DNA of 64,000 nt from Callaeas wilsoni (lineage: Eukaryota; Chordata; Aves; Passeriformes; Callaeidae), in assembly GCA_013398955.1 (NCBI GenBank), contig VWPU01004883.1, positions 186,001 through 250,000 on the forward strand, in the 5' to 3' direction. This document shows positions 1 to 14,240 of this stretch, piece after piece (position 1 is the stretch's first letter; the number at the start of each line of letters is the position of its first letter). The translations under genes and the position numbers were made by a program. The notes under the pieces were generated by a model. It was not told the DNA's origin. It was given only the letters and a program-made list of their open reading frames with translations, and searched no databases.

Positions 1-3000
1 ATCAACAGGAAACTTGAAAGACTATACATTATGGTCTTAATGGTGTATAAAAGCCCAATGAGATATTCAGAAACCATGAATGTGAACAGAGTCATTACTT
101 TGTAGAGGCTATTTTAAGTAGAATATCATGTGTCACGGGGGAGGGTTTGAGGCTTCTTTGTATAAAGGTTACCACTGTACATTATTTATATACACAAAGC
201 AATGATGAGTGTCTGTATCTGTATTAATTATTGAAGTATTTCTTGAGAGCCCAAAACCTCTGAATTTTTCATAAAATGTGGGCTGTGCAGTGCAGTTGGG
301 AGCTGACCTGGTGGTAGAAACCCTAAACCAGTGATCTTTGTGGCAGATATTATTGCTAAGGCAGTTGTTGCCAGCCCTACCCTTGGCAACTCTATTCTGA
401 GTACTCTCAATTTTATTAATGTATGGATGCAGAGTTCTTCACTTCCTGGTTTATTCTTCCCTTTTACAAGAGCTCGTTTCATTAGTGAAAATGCAGCCTC
501 GGGATAGATCAGCCCCATGATATCTCAAATACTCAGATAAAACGTGTGCTCCTTTGACCTCCAAGGACCTAGTTCCACCTTAGCAAAATAAGGTGCTGGT
601 TTCTGAAGCATTCTGTGACCTTTTGCATGCAGGAGGGTGATAGGGCCACCAGGAGTGACATCTGCAGTGGTAACCCCTGTTCTCTGGGTGGGACCACGCA
701 AGCAGTGACTCCTGTTCATCAGTTGTTCACCTTGCACACGTGTGGGTGTGAAGAGGCAGGAGCCCCCCACTCACAGAGTGCTGAAATGAGACACCCCCTC
801 TTCAAAGAGCCTGGGCTGGAGGTAGCTGGCCCCCAGTGCCGCTCCTGCTTGGAGGGGATGGATGCTGCTGGAGAGGATTGCTCTGTACCGTGTGCTTAAA
901 GATCATCTGAGTGTACTTAATTGTCTCTCAGCTGTAGCATGGCAGCCCGCAGAGCTGCTGAAAGGAGAGGAGTTGTTGGCATTATGGATGGTATTTATTT
1001 AGGGCTGCTCATTGTGCTTGGCAGAGGCTGCCTGGGGGCAGGGGGCCTGTGATGAGTGCAAAACTACCTATGCAGATGGATTTAATTCCTGAGAATGTGT
1101 ACAGCTGTATAAAATACGTGGTGAGTCTCAAATTCTGTCAACATACGTGGTACCAAACAACACATCCAAGCTTGTTTGAAAGTGTGGGTTAATTATTTTC
1201 ATGTATTATTACTCCCAAAAGGCACAATGTAAATACACGTGTACACATATATAACTGTTCCTAGGAAAGCATGTCTAAAGAGCTCTAGATGAGTGATTTT
1301 ACGCTCTCAAAACAGTAATGTCCCAGGCTAATTCTACAGGCTTTTTATTGCTTTGCTGTTTGGGTGCATTTTTGAAGACACTAGGTGAGACCATCACAGC
1401 TGTACAGAGAAATGACATCTGTCTTCCCAGTGCAGCAGGACTTTATAGTTCATAAGTGACATTTCCTTTCAGGATAATGAGCACCTTTTTATTTAGGCCA
1501 GGTGAGATCCACAGTCATTGTATCCAGTTCCTGCAGCCCATCGACACTGTACATATTACTGCAATTATCGGGGGTATTATTTTCTGTTACATTCCACTTG
1601 CTCTTTGGATTGCGCTTTTTTCTGACCAGCGAAGGGGACTGAGGAAAGGAAAGGTCACACTCAAGTCTTCATGAATAGCTGGAGGCTGCTGCATGGCACA
1701 AATACAACCACTCCTACAGCAAATATATATTTATATACCCTTCCTCTGTGGGTTCTTGCACAAAGAGTCACTATTTTGGCATGTATCAGCCTGGGACATA
1801 CAAGCTGGTGTTGCCCTGGGGTCAGGCACTTTTAGGCAGAGGTAAATCTGTGTAGCTGTTTATCTGCTTGGTTAAGAAGAAGGAAAATTGGAGCATGAAA
1901 GGAAGCTTAAAAAAACAAGTGTTGGCAATTCTTACTTGTATTTACATGAGGGAGCTCTCTGTCATGCTCCACGGTGCCTTACCCCAACTCTTTTGCTTGA
2001 TTTAACTTTGCCTGCAGTGTTAGCTCTGTGTGCATTCACCACATCCCTCCTGGTGCCTCTCCACCAGAAGCTTCTGGAACAGAGCTCCCAGCCCTGAGCA
2101 TCCCACTGTGCCATGGAGGAGCAGTTCAACACAGCCGGTGCCTCTGTGGCAGGAGCTAATAACTGAGATTATCTTGGCATGTGTTCTGTCTTCTTCCCTT
2201 CCCCTGCCAAATGGAGATCTCTCACGTTTCCACAGCACAGTTTTACTCAACTCATTCAGGAGAAAGGAAACTCAGAGGTTTCTAAAGGGGACCATCAGGC
2301 ACTTGCCCCTTTTGCCTTGTCAGGCTGCATTTGCTGGAGCAAGAAGCAATTGTGAGTTGCTGGATTGCTTTCCTGAAATGAGTTGCTGTTTGGTTCACTC
2401 AGAGAAGATAAACACCCACATCTCAGAAATACCTGTCTGGCACTTCTGGCAGAAGGGCCAAGGCAAACAAATGGACCAAGTCTAAGATGAAATTGCAGTG
2501 CTCCCTCTGGAGTTAATCCTTTCAGCCCAAAACTGAGCAGCTCTGATGGGGCAACACATGGAAATAATCCCTTCTGTTCCTTCTGCTCAGTTCTAGGGAT
2601 AAACAAAAGATTTCAGCCCTGGCTTGATTAACCCTGCACTTTGCCCTCTCCTGTAGGATCTTACAATGAGAATTAAACTGATGGTTGGCAAACACAGAAT
2701 ATGTACCAGGCTTGTGCAGTGCAAGGATGTTCTCTGCCTGTTCTGATCCTGTCTCTGCAGGGGTTTTTCTTGTACGCCTTGCATAGCCTTTCCAAAGTTT
2801 TCTTTTTTTTATTTTTTTAAGTAGCAGAAGATAGTAACTGCTGAAGTTTAAAAATTTTGATTTCAGGCCATTTTGATAGCTTTCTCCACCTCCCTACAGG
2901 AGGAAATAATTAATTTTGAGAAAGCTGTAACTCTGTGCAGAGCCAACATGGGATCAGCCTCCATCCCCATGGAGGAGAAGGCTCTGAGGAGGTCCTGGCC

Positions 3001-5797
3001 TGCTCACTGGCAAGATCTGCCATGGAGTTGCAAGGAAATACTTTGCAAGAGTAGAGAAGGTCTTTAAAGCTGGTCAGACTCCTTGGGAAAGGAAACCAGA
3101 AGGTTTTCTGCTCCTTGGACTCTGTGAGAGCCTCCTTCAGGCTTGAAAGAAGGAGCATAAGATTAAGAGGAGTAATTAAAAAAGGATGCCAGAAAGCTGG
3201 AGACTGGGGATGTTGTGGGCAGTCAGACTAGTTGTGGGAGAGAGGAGGAGAGTGAGCAGACAGTTGGAACAAGAGCTGTGAAATAAGCTCCAGCTATTTT
3301 GAGAAGGGATTATTCAATATTTAAAAAGTAGTTTATTAGAAATTTCCCTGCAGATGCTTTCCAGAAACTGGATCCTCTCTGGGTGTGACTCAAATTCCTC
3401 CAGCTCTGGTGTTCATTGACACGAGTATTTTCACTTTTGTTGTGATGTGGATGGCTGCTTAACTTTAATAGATTTGAGGCCACTCCTGTTTTGGATGGCT
3501 CTTGGCACAAGAGGGCTGCAGAAACACTTCCAGTGCTTTTCTTTAATGGCTGCACTTCATATGTTCAATCTGATGCGTAGGAAAGACTAGAAATTAGTCC
3601 AAGTTGGCCCACAGAAGCTTGACTTTGCAGTTACTGATAACATAAAAGCCTTCTTGAAGTTGTGAGTGTGAGGGGACCTTCAGCGCATCCCCAGCTCCAA
3701 GTCTGTGTGCCCGTTCCCATCCCTGATCCTTCACTCCCCTGGAAAACCAGGGGCAGAAAGGTATTTGCACATTTCATACATTTGAATGTCTTCGTGTCTC
3801 CTTATCCCTCCTTCCCACACTCCATCTTTTTCTGTTTCTTTATATTTTTACCACATTTCTTCTACCTTGTCAGCCACCTCCTTCCCAACAGACCATTAAG
3901 CAATAACAAGAGAAAACAAAAAAACCCCCTTGCTGTTCCCTTCAAGTGCTTGCCTTGCATTTGCTGCCTATTTATAGCTGATTCATTTAAACCACAGTGG
4001 CAGTCAATCAGAAATGTGGTGAATCCTTCTTTCAAGAGCATGCCAAGAAAGGATCTTTTTAGTTTGCCTGCTTTTTTATGATTTTTGCTGGAGCCTCTAC
4101 AGTGTGCCTAAATTCCATTGGGATTTATTTATTTTGAATAAATTCTCAACTAAAAGTAGAAGAGTTCTGTTCCTGTTCTTAGAAGTTACAGGAGCATGAC
4201 CGTGGTGTGCAGGGATGTTTGATTTGATTTGAGGGTATTTTACACTTTTTTTTTTCTTCCAGTTGGAATCCTGCAGGATTTTTTACCTTTTTAGTGTAAG
4301 GAATGTCTTTGGATAGAGAGGCTATTAACCTCTGGGTTTTTTTCCTTCCAGTCTTTTTCCCTTAAACTTCATGCAAATTCTGCCTCTAATCTGTTTGTAG
4401 TACAAACCTGATGGGGTAAAATATCATAACTGGAAATTATGGTGGCCTTGCGAAGGACATATGATGTTTAAGCTTTGGTTTCTCCTTTTGTTGAGCAGCT
4501 CGGTGCTAATCTGCTTCAGCACTTCATGGGGTTTGTGCTGGCATATCCCAAACAACGAGGCAGGAGCTGTGGGTGAGACACCTGTATGCCACGGGTGAGA
4601 GGTTGCACGAGGCTCACGTTAATAAACTCAGCCGGACTTCTGCTGGCTCCGGGACGTTCTGAGCTGTGGAGCATTGCCAGGGTTCCTCAAGTGTCTGCAG
4701 GAAGGCTGGGAGCCACTGGTTTGTGCAATACCTGGAAATGGAAGTGCTACACTTCTTCAAGGGGAGGAGCTCTTTGAGGGGAAAGTCTGTGTTGGGAAAA
4801 GATACTTGACACGTTTCTTTTAATATTGTGAATCACTGGTAAGGATTAAGGTTGGTTGTGCTTTCCCAAGACAGATTTAGAAAGCAAATACTGTTTGAAA
4901 CTGGTCTCTGCATTTGCCAGAACCTCTGCAAAATGGTTTTAGCAGCAGTAGCTGTACTAGTTTGGGGTTCTCCCCCATCTTTGTTCTCCCTTTACTTCTC
5001 TTTGATTTTATGCCAGGACAAGCAGGATGAGGCAGAGTCATCTGAAGGGCTGACTCAAAAAAACAGGTATAAAATTCCAAAAGAAATTCCTGCTTGGCCT
5101 CAAACATGAATATACCTTCTGTGTCAAAGAATCTCTGTTAAGCTTGCCTTGGTGCAGATGGTACAGGAAAATGGAGGTGCAGGCTGTAGGAGGACAATTA
5201 TCCTGTTTGTTTTTCCATCTCACTGTCCATGGCAGGATTTGATTCTGTGCTCTGGACCCTCCTAGGTCAGTTGTGTTTAAAGCAGCCAGCACAGATCAGC
5301 TGTGCTAAGCACACTGACATTTGGAAATCCCTGTCTGGAAGGGGAATTGAGCAATGAGCTTCTGCTAATTATAATAGCTATGTTTAAAATGGGATGTTTG
5401 CTTTATTCAGCAAAATCCAACTGTGCACCCAGACTAGAGGCTGGAAATGCTCTGGCAGCAGAGGAGACGGGTCCTCAACACACACATTCCCAGGGCGGCA
5501 GCAAGGGCAAGGCAAGCGCTGCTTTGGCAGAGCAAACATTGCACAGTCTTGTCCTGGGGGTGGATGTTGTTACCTAGCAACTTCCAAGAGTGTTTGAAAT
5601 TTGTTGGAGACCCTCTGAGGCTCAGGCACTCTACCCACTGCTCTGCAGGACTCCAAAACCATGCTGGCTGTAATTTCCCAAGCCAAAGGCAGTGCTGGTT
5701 GAAACCCCTCCTTGACCGTATTTGAGCTGGGACAACCTATGCAGTAGTGCTGAGAACCAGAACAGAAACCAAACTTGATTCAAGTTAACTCAGAAGC

Positions 5798-5816
5798 AAA
5801 AAAAAAAAAAAAAAAA
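5798..5816 (+). repeat. A19 homopolymer
   Basis: Uninterrupted run of 19 A. No recognisable retrocopy or SINE body precedes it and no flanking target-site duplication was found, so I treat it as a simple repeat. Confidence 0.9.
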
Positions 5817-8699
5817 CATTTGATTTAAACACAGATCTTCCCAGTGTTGTTTTCTGGCTGGCTCACAACAGTTGCACAAGGAAGTGTGCCCACATGCCTG
5901 AGGGCTCCTGTTGGGAGTGTGTTTGTGGGGATAACAGTGAGATATCATTAGGGACAGAGCTCACAGCCCCATCGAAGACGTCTTTTCTGAACTGTCACCA
6001 ACATTGCCAGCTGCCAACAGCCTTGGGCAGCTTAAAGGAAGGCACTGGCCCACTCAGGGGTGTAGGGTCAGTGTGAGTTGTTCAGTAGCCTTGTTTTAGC
6101 AGTTAAAAGTTTATCAAAAGTGACTGTGATGTTAGGGGACTTAAATAAGAAAACTATAGCTGTGCTGCTGATTAACTTCTGATAGTCTTGGTTTCATCTA
6201 GCTACAGATCATCTTTTTGGGCTTTCATCCATACTCCACACCTTCTTCCTCACTGTTTCACTCAGGACAGAGGCTTTCCATCCATACAGCTTTTGTCTGA
6301 ATTTTTTATTCCGATTCTAACTCCATTGTAAGGCTTTTTTTAACTCTCCCAAGTACTAGTGTTCTCTCCAAAGACACTGGCCATCCACTCCTCTCTTCAG
6401 AAGCGTTGACACCCTAAGGCTGTGGGCTATAGAGCCCTCTTCTTTCTTGGCAAACAGGAATATTTTCCAGGTATTCAACTGTCAGCTCAGTGGAAAGAAA
6501 ATTTCGCTTTATGGTCGGTGGACTGACAATAACTCTTTATCCCTTTAAATTAAAAGTGACACACTCGCATAAATCATTATAACAATGCTGTGTGCAAACA
6601 CGGTGCCTGGGTCCGGAGGAGTTATGAGATGACAGTGAATTGGGGTGAATACCCTTATTCTTGACTTTGAGAAGTGCAGTGACAATGAATCACTCTTAGT
6701 GATGAGATGCAGCAGTGCTGACTCATCGGGCTGAAATTAGAAGGGCTTTTTTAGGTAGAGATGTAATTCCACCATTTTTTCTGATGAATGGATAAGAGTG
6801 AACATTTTTGATGGCTAATTTACAGATTTCATGAACTAAATGCTGTTTCTTTCCCTCTAGCTATCAAACCTAGTTGGAGGCAGCTGCTGGGGAGAACTTA
6901 GATCCAGGGAAGTTGTACTGGCAAAAATGCACAGGAAGGAGTTGGCAGTTTGGTAGATGCTGGGTGTCACATTGCCACCACTTCTAGTTTTTGAGATTTC
7001 CTTTTTCTGGGTTTGGTGAGTACTAATGTTTGCTTTCATCAAGAGAAGGATTTGGAGCCTGAACTTATTCTGCTGATAACCTAAAGGATGAAAAAAAAAA
7101 GTAAATAAATGAGCTGGCTTTAAAATTTTGCCAGAAAATTAAACAAATGCACAAACATTTACTCCCCCCTCCTTCAACCAGCTTCGTTATTACATCTAGT
7201 GGCAAGGGATTCTGTTCCCATTAGCTGCTGTGTCTTCTGTTTGTCTCTAGCCCTGCTTCCCAGTTCCAGGAGGGTTATTACAACCTGAGCAAAACACTGT
7301 GCTCACCAGATCCCAGAATTGCTTACAGTACCTGTTTTCAGATCTTCTCAATAGTGATGAATTACCAGATTCCCAGATGTGCTACATCTGCTTCAGGCTC
7401 AGGTGCTGGTATCCCTTCATATCACTTTTAGAGATTTGATACAGCACAGTGAAATTAATTCTCCTTAGTGTCCTCCAGATAATTTGTATTTCTTCATCCA
7501 TTTGCAATTTCCCTGTAGAATGGGCTGGTAATCTCCTAATGTTTCTGAGTTGCACTAATATATTAATAATCTCTTTTACTCCTGGCAAGAGATGCGCAGC
7601 CAACCCTCAATACACAGATTTTATGCCAGGTTATCTCTCTGCTGTTGAGTTAAAACTTTTGCTGGGGAGCAGCAAAAGAGAAGGGACATTCCTGCTTCTC
7701 TGAGGCAGGAATATTTCTGAGGGCACAAAGACAATTTTAGTGGTAGAGGCTTCTCTGATGGGTGTTCCAGTGATGGGGAATGACTCCTTTGGAGAGTCCA
7801 TCAGCATCCCACAGTCACTTGTGTGTGTCCTGGAGATGCTGTGCTGGCCGACTGCATCGTGCTGGAAACAATTGGCTTGGCAGAGTTTCATCAGTTGGGC
7901 TGCCCTTTGCTGTTGAGGAAGCAGCTGCAAACTCACATTTTTTGTTTGGCACTGTATTCTCTCCCCAGGGGACTGCAGCACCATTTGATTAGGATGGAGG
8001 GAAGGAGACCTATTACAAAAGTAGATTGTTCCCAGCAGAGCTGTGCTAATCTTTTGGTCTCTGTGCTCCTTCTTAGAAAGGTGCTGAATAAAAACATCAA
8101 GGGAAAACAGGGGGAGAGAGGAGTCTCTGGGGTGTTGCCCCTCAACCTCAGCTGCAGCTCAGAGATTAAAACAACAAATGAATGTTCTTGTTTTGAGACG
8201 TTTTTGCAAAACTAAGGTGGTTTTGTTACCTGAGCCTACTGTTTTCCTGCCTACCTGCCTCATTTGTAAGTGTTTCAGCCTGGCATCGGGCTGTCCAATC
8301 TCTAGGGACTCATCGTTTCCTCAATACAATGCTCTGCATTTTTCCGTCTCTTGGTTTGCTTCCCTTCCTTCCCTGGCAGCATCTGCCTGGGAGATTATGC
8401 AAACAGCATTGATGGAATAGATTTAGAGAAGTTCAGGGTCTCTCTCCAAGTTTTACATTTTTTTGAACCTGTAAAGGTTGCCTTTGCTTTGAGGATCAGG
8501 GAGACGAGGTTACTGCCACCTCTGAATGTGTTGGTGCTGGGCTTCTGCACTTATTCTGGTGCTTAGACCTTTCAGTGCCTGAGTGCTGTGGCCCATCAGG
8601 TGTGGTTTGTGTCAACAGTGGCACCCTGTGCTCAGAGATTATCCTTTTTCAAAGGTTTTGGAAGGGTTTTACAGAGTCACTACTATCTTTAGGTTTAGA

Positions 8700-8812
8700 G
8701 AGGGAGAGAAAAGGAGGAGTTTCTGAGTTTAGTGCTTCGCCCCAGGTCTCTCAGCAGTTGTTAGGCAGAGTGGGAATGAAAGCCAGGTTTCTGCTGGAGG
8801 ACTGTGCAGCTT
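8700..8812 (+). repeat. MIR-like ancient SINE remnant
   Basis: The stretch follows the core of the MIR SINE family in order: a piece like the MIR 'agtgacttgcccaaggtc' segment (here agtgcttcgccccaggtctc), then GGCAGAGTGGGAATGAA, then AGCCAGGTTTCTGCTGGAGG. These correspond to the family's GGCAGAGCTGGGATT and AACCCAGGTCT blocks. MIR-type elements are known at low copy number in birds and other amniotes. Divergence is high, as expected for age. The assignment comes from memory of the consensus; edges are approximate. Confidence 0.5.
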
Positions 8813-11800
8813 ACCTTAAGCTAGGTCAAGTGCTTTGCCAGGAATAAGGATGTGGGCAATTTCTGCTTGGAATCCTGTCTTCATCTCATATCAGTTGTTC
8901 CACAGTCAGTTTGTTAACACTCCTTTCTCATAGTCTAACCAGGGAGAGTTTGGGGTTATTTCATTATAATAAGCTTACTGTCAAGAATTCTTGACATTAC
9001 TAAGGAACTGTGTCTCTTAAAGAGAAGGAGAGAGATTGGCCTGTCCTTGAGACTTAAGAGCTAGAGGAAGGTGTGGTTATTATCCCTTTGTCCAGTAAAT
9101 CTTGATAGAGTGTTGACAGGAGCCCATATCTTTGCTAGGGGAGATGTTTTCCCTGCGTCTTCCATAATTACAGTGATGACTTTGGTGATTTTTCAATTTG
9201 CAGTTTCATTTTTTTTGTTTAGCATCCAAGAGCTTTGCTCTATTCCTCCCTGATTTTGGGAACCAGCTGCTTTTTGGCTCTCACTGGGGGGCGGCATTTC
9301 CCTGCACAAGTCCAGTACAAAACTGGTTTTCAGAGAAGGAGCAGGTCTTGTTTTTTTGATGGAAAACACTCTCACTGCCCTGGACAAAGCAGTGGCCTTC
9401 AGTCCCTGGGTGTTGTGGTTTGCTGTGATGCCCAGGAGCACGAGTCCCTGGAGATGTGGGACATCTGGCTTACAGGCATTCTCATGTCCTGTTCTTCTTG
9501 TCCTTGCTTGGGGTAAAATTAAGGACTAAATTACATGGAAAACCACATAAGCTGTGGCCTGAGACACATGCTCTTCATTGAGCTGCAAGCCTATCCTCAT
9601 AAATTGTATCAGTAAGTAATGGTCTCTGCTTTACCTATTGCAGCTTTTCTGCAAGTCAGGGCGAGTGTGGTTTCACTGAATTTAAATTTCTGAAACATGT
9701 TCAAAAGTTGTTGGGGGATTTTCCTTTTCACTTTTGCATCAGACCGAGCCCCCTGCAACCTCCAACCCAGCTCCTGTGAGATAACGTGGTGTTCTGGAGG
9801 CTTTGGAGACAGCAGCAGAGTTTATTTGTAGCTGTTCTTTCCCGCTTTATAAAGGATGTGCATTTGATTTTATAACCAGGAGAACTTTCTTGAGAGCAGC
9901 AAAAAGGAGCCTGTAAAGCAGCAAGGAAATTATTTAGCAATGGCTGTTACTAAACTGTCTTCCTGATTGTGATCTCAACTGATGCAATTTTGTGAAAGAT
10001 TGGCAATTTCAACTACAAAGCATCAAAATATGTTAAATTAGAAATGACCAGTTAGTTCAGAGTAATTCTGTAGTGCAGCTCAGAGGTGCAGAAAGAATCC
10101 TGTGCTGCCGCCCTTGGGCAATAATGGTGTGCAATGGGTCGAAGGCCACAATTGTTGGCTAGCATGGGATAAATGGATATCTAACTTGAAAGTAAACAGG
10201 GAAATGCCTGCATGAACTGTTGAAAGCTGAATCCCATGGGTGAGATTTCAGATTGAACACCAATGAAAATTTAATTTCAGTTCTCACAGTATTTTAATAT
10301 GCAGGATCACAATATGCAAATAAAGTGAAGTCTGACTGCAAGTGGCTGATGAGTTACTTCTGCTCAATCTCTGCCACCCCCAGAAGTAATCTGTCTGTGG
10401 CTTTTGTGAAATCAAAGTTTTCCTTCTGTTTACCCCACAAGCCAGAGCCTCATTCTTTGCATGAGAGGTAATTAGTGACTGCAAAGTTCTCTTCAAATTG
10501 TTCTCATCCTATTCCTGTGTTGTTCCATGTAACTCATCAGCGTGGTGCTTATGTTTCTACATTGGATTGAATTCAAATTGTTGCAGTCAGTGCTTTCTTT
10601 ATCAGAACTGGCCTGGGAGTGCTGCCATGTTTTCAAGTTTCCTTCTGTATTTCAGCTGCAGCTTCAATGTACTTAATTTGCCTTGTGCCTCCTGAATCTG
10701 ATAGAAAAAGGTGAGATTGTGCTTTTTTTTTTAATTCCCTTTTTCCCCAGCCTCTAGCACCAGATAAGATGTGCTGGCTTGGACCCTGTAGAGGTCACAT
10801 CACACTTTAGCCACACTCTAAGGCCATCCAGCTTGAGCCAAGAGGCTTCATCTTCTGCCTTCCTTTGTGAGTGATCAGAGAAATAAGTAACTGTGAAATT
10901 ACCCAGGGAATGGGGCGCAGCCAGCACAAGGAAACTGAAGTGATTTGGCATGTTAGAACATACAAGATTCCCTATTTCTGTGATCGGCAGCCGATATATC
11001 CTTGTAAATTTAAATTGTGTGTTAACTTCCTCAAAGAGGAGAAAGCAAGAATTTATCTTAGAAGTTAATTAATTTGAAATAGCTATTAATTAACATTATA
11101 CCTAAATTTGCCAATTATCACACTTGACTTGGATTTGCATACAACTGTTGCATATAAAATACTTCTAAGGGTATCTTGGGCTTCAGTGAGCTGTAAAAAT
11201 GTCATTTTTTGCAGCTGTGTTCCAGCTCTGCCAGGCATCATCCTCCTCCCCTTCCCTGCAGAGGTGCTGCCCTTCCAACAAGTGGCCTTCCTTCTGGGGA
11301 CTCTCACTTGGGATTCCTAGCTGTGAAAGCACAGCCCCAGAATAGGCAGCTGTGTATGTTCTCTGGTATTTCACCATGATGAGAAAGAATAAAAATGCTC
11401 TTTCAAATTTGAGGTAGTGAATGTGCTGCTTATTCCTCTCCCTTGTAGAGTACCGACGTTGTATTAACGTGACTGTTACAATAATCATATTTTTTGATGA
11501 AAGCATAAGACTAAAATGATGTTTCCAAATGAAGATTGTTTTGATTTATTCCGTGTATGCAGCACGCCTAATTTTGCTTCCCGAACTCTTTGAAGCAAGC
11601 TTTTATTTTATGGTGCTGGCTGTTGCCACTGCTATGCTGTACCTGTGAGCTATTTAATGTGCCACATCGAGGAGTAAATTAATGCAGGTCCACAAAGAGA
11701 GCGCTTCGATTTGCTAATTGCTTGTAGAGCAGAGGGTATTGTTGTGTGGAGAAAGACCATTCATTAGAGATGGAGTAGTTAATTTTTCCCTGCAAATGGG

Positions 11801-12572
11801 GCTCACATTTGAGCTGATTGCCCATCGTTCAGGGCAGCCCCGGAGGGGAGCAGGGGGCTCTGGATGCAGTCGGTTTAACAGCTGCATTGTCACCACCAGA
11901 TCTTCGTTTTCATTCATTAAACCCTCCCTGACCAGCCTCCTCCAGCGCTGTCAGCGAAGGCTGACTTTTGGAAGGGACGGAAGACAGATTATTGATGCAG
12001 GGAAGCAAGTTAAACAATTCAGAAATGTCTCCTTGGAGCTGAATTGGTTGCTCTCCTTGGAAACCGTTCCTGCTCCGCTTTCAGCCCAAGCTGCAGATTC
12101 CCAGTGAGGCTGGAGCACAGTTCTTCCCTTCCTGCCACTCTCTTTTGAGGATGACAATCCACTGACACTAGATTAGACTATGTTGTCATGTAAGATGAAT
12201 GTTTTGAATTGACAAACCCTTTTTTGAAAGCTTAAAGTAATTGACTGGGTACTTGAGAGGATTTTTTCCCCTGCTTTGCTACTTGATTTTCCTTTACCTG
12301 GCTGTGCTGCTTTCAGTGGGTGAATTGCACTGTATTTGTATATCTGATTCATAATATCTGTTTGCATATCAGGTTTCTTAATGCTTGAGCTCGGTGATCT
12401 GTGGGAATTTAATATGTGTCTTAAGTAAAGAGAATTTCCTTGGAGCTTTAAGTTAACTTTTATGCATAGCCTGAAAATTCAACACGGAAGTCTATCCTAC
12501 TGCAAGATTCCTGAGGTACCAAGGTGGGTGTGATCAACTGAAAAGCCCCTAACACCGAGCTGAGCTGCACAG

Positions 12573-12830
12573 AGAATCATGGAATGGTCTGGCTTGAAAG
12601 GGACCTTGACAATCATCTTTCTGTGGGCAGGGATACCTTCTTAGATGAGGTTGTTTAGAGATCCATCCAGCCTGGCCTCGGACACTTCCAGGGACCCAGG
12701 GGCAGCCACAGCTTCTCTGGGCACCCTGTGCCAGAGCCTCACCTAAATCTAAATCTCAACCTACTCTTCTCCTGCTTGAAGCCGTTTCCCCTTGACCTAT
12801 CACTACCTACATGGCTTTTCTCAAAGCAGA
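12573..12830 (-). mobile_element. CR1 LINE 3' end, truncated
   Basis: Read on the + strand, this begins with the reverse complement of the CR1 3' end (AGAATCATGGAATGGTCTGG) and continues through typical blocks: GGCAGGGATACCTTCT, CCATCCAGCCTGGCCT, CACAGCTTCTCTGGGCA and CCCTTGACCTATCACTAC. The element therefore lies antisense to the host gene. Compared with the usual consensus it lacks two short internal blocks, one after the first 40 bases and one between the 'cctcacc' and 'aaatctaaatc' segments. It is a 5'-truncated copy of about 260 bp with no coding capacity, the common form of CR1 in birds. Confidence 0.9.
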
Positions 12831-14189
12831 ACTCTGAGATGGGACTGGCAAAAACTGCTCCAGGGTCTGCTGGACCCCCCCGTGCCTTCCCCCCACCCCT
12901 GGGAGGCCCAGGTCCAACCCTCGGGTTTATTGTCTGGACATGGCCAGGGATGGCTCAGCCCAGAAAGCCCAGGGGTTGTTCCTGAGAAGATACATTCCAA
13001 GACACAACACAACACTCTTTTTTCCAGGTCTTTTCTGGCAAATGCCTGGGGAATGGGGGCAGGGGCTGAGCAGCTGCCAGGCACCAGTTCAGAGCCCTCT
13101 GCAGCCCCTTCCTTCCATGGCCGTGGGGGCTGGCAGGTCCTCCCCAGCACTCTGATTAAGTGAGATGTGGGGACAAGTTCACAGCCTAATTTCTCCTTCA
13201 TAATTAAAAATGTGTGCATCTGTCATACTGCTGGTGATTAGTTTGTATTTTCTTGTGGCCTAGAAGGAATATGGCAGTGAATCACTTCACAAGCAGCTGT
13301 CCTCTAACAGCTGAGGGAGGTTCAATATTTGATTTAAGCTAATAAAAAGTCTGGGATGGGGCTGATGTTTACAAACTGGACGTGATAAAGCATCCAGATC
13401 AGCTGTACCACAGCCTGGCAAGTGCAGACACTGAGGATCCTGCTGAAAGTCTGGGCTTTGTCTTGTGCTTCCCCACCTGTGTGAGGAGGTGGGAGGGTCC
13501 CCACTCTGGACTGCGAGTGCATCCAGCAGCATCAGTGGGCTGGGGAAGCCTCCTCCTTTCCAGCTTTGTCATTGTAACAGCTCTCAGTGCATTAAATATG
13601 TCCCTTTTGCTCTTCTGTGAGAGTTGTAGTCAAACCATATTTTTAAAAATCTTTTAATCTTCATAAATCATTTCTTCCAGCAGTCTAGTAAGTTTAGTAG
13701 CTGCTCTCTGAATTCCCACTAGTTACTGAGTCTCTCCCTTTGAGATGAGCTGCCTAGAAATAAATGCAGTGAAGAAAACCTACTTTGTGATTTAGTTCTT
13801 ATCTGATTGCTTCTCCAAATCATATTGATCTGCTGTTGTTATGCTGCTGGCTTGGAGCTGCTGTCCAGGTTTCTCTCTGCGTCTCTGTTGGCATAGCACC
13901 TTGAAATGGTTATTTTCCCCAAGACATATTATACCTAAGATAAATTATGGCATATTTCCTGCTTGTATTTTCAGTTTTTCCCCATCCCTTTGTAGTATTT
14001 CTCTCTTGCCTAAAAGGTTTTTCCAGCCTCTTCCTGAAGTAAAATGTGTCGGAGTCTTTGCTGTCCTTTTCTTCTGACTTTTATGGAGGTATTATAATTT
14101 AAAATGCTCTTATACCCATCTAGGGTACTGTTGCCTTGGTATTATAAATAAAAATATTTACAGTGTGAGAGTGACCAAAGCTTGGCACA

Positions 14190-14240
14190 GTGTGGTGGGT
14201 TGGTCTAGGCTGGGTGCCAGGTGCCCACGAAAACCACAGG
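14190..14240 (+). repeat. Possible avian LTR-like fragment
   Basis: About 50 bp contain GGGTTGGTCTAGGCTGGGTG followed by CCAGGTGCCCACGAAAACCA. I recall this combination from a dispersed LTR-type repeat common in songbird genomes. No LTR ends, primer-binding site or retroviral coding sequence is visible. Family and strand are inferred and the match is short. Confidence 0.3.

Noticed and set aside
5798..5816. A run as tail of a processed pseudogene
   Set aside because: No recognisable gene copy or polyadenylation signal precedes it.
13640..13760. Faint resemblance to an old CR1 in antisense
   Set aside because: The blocks are too short and out of register to support a call.
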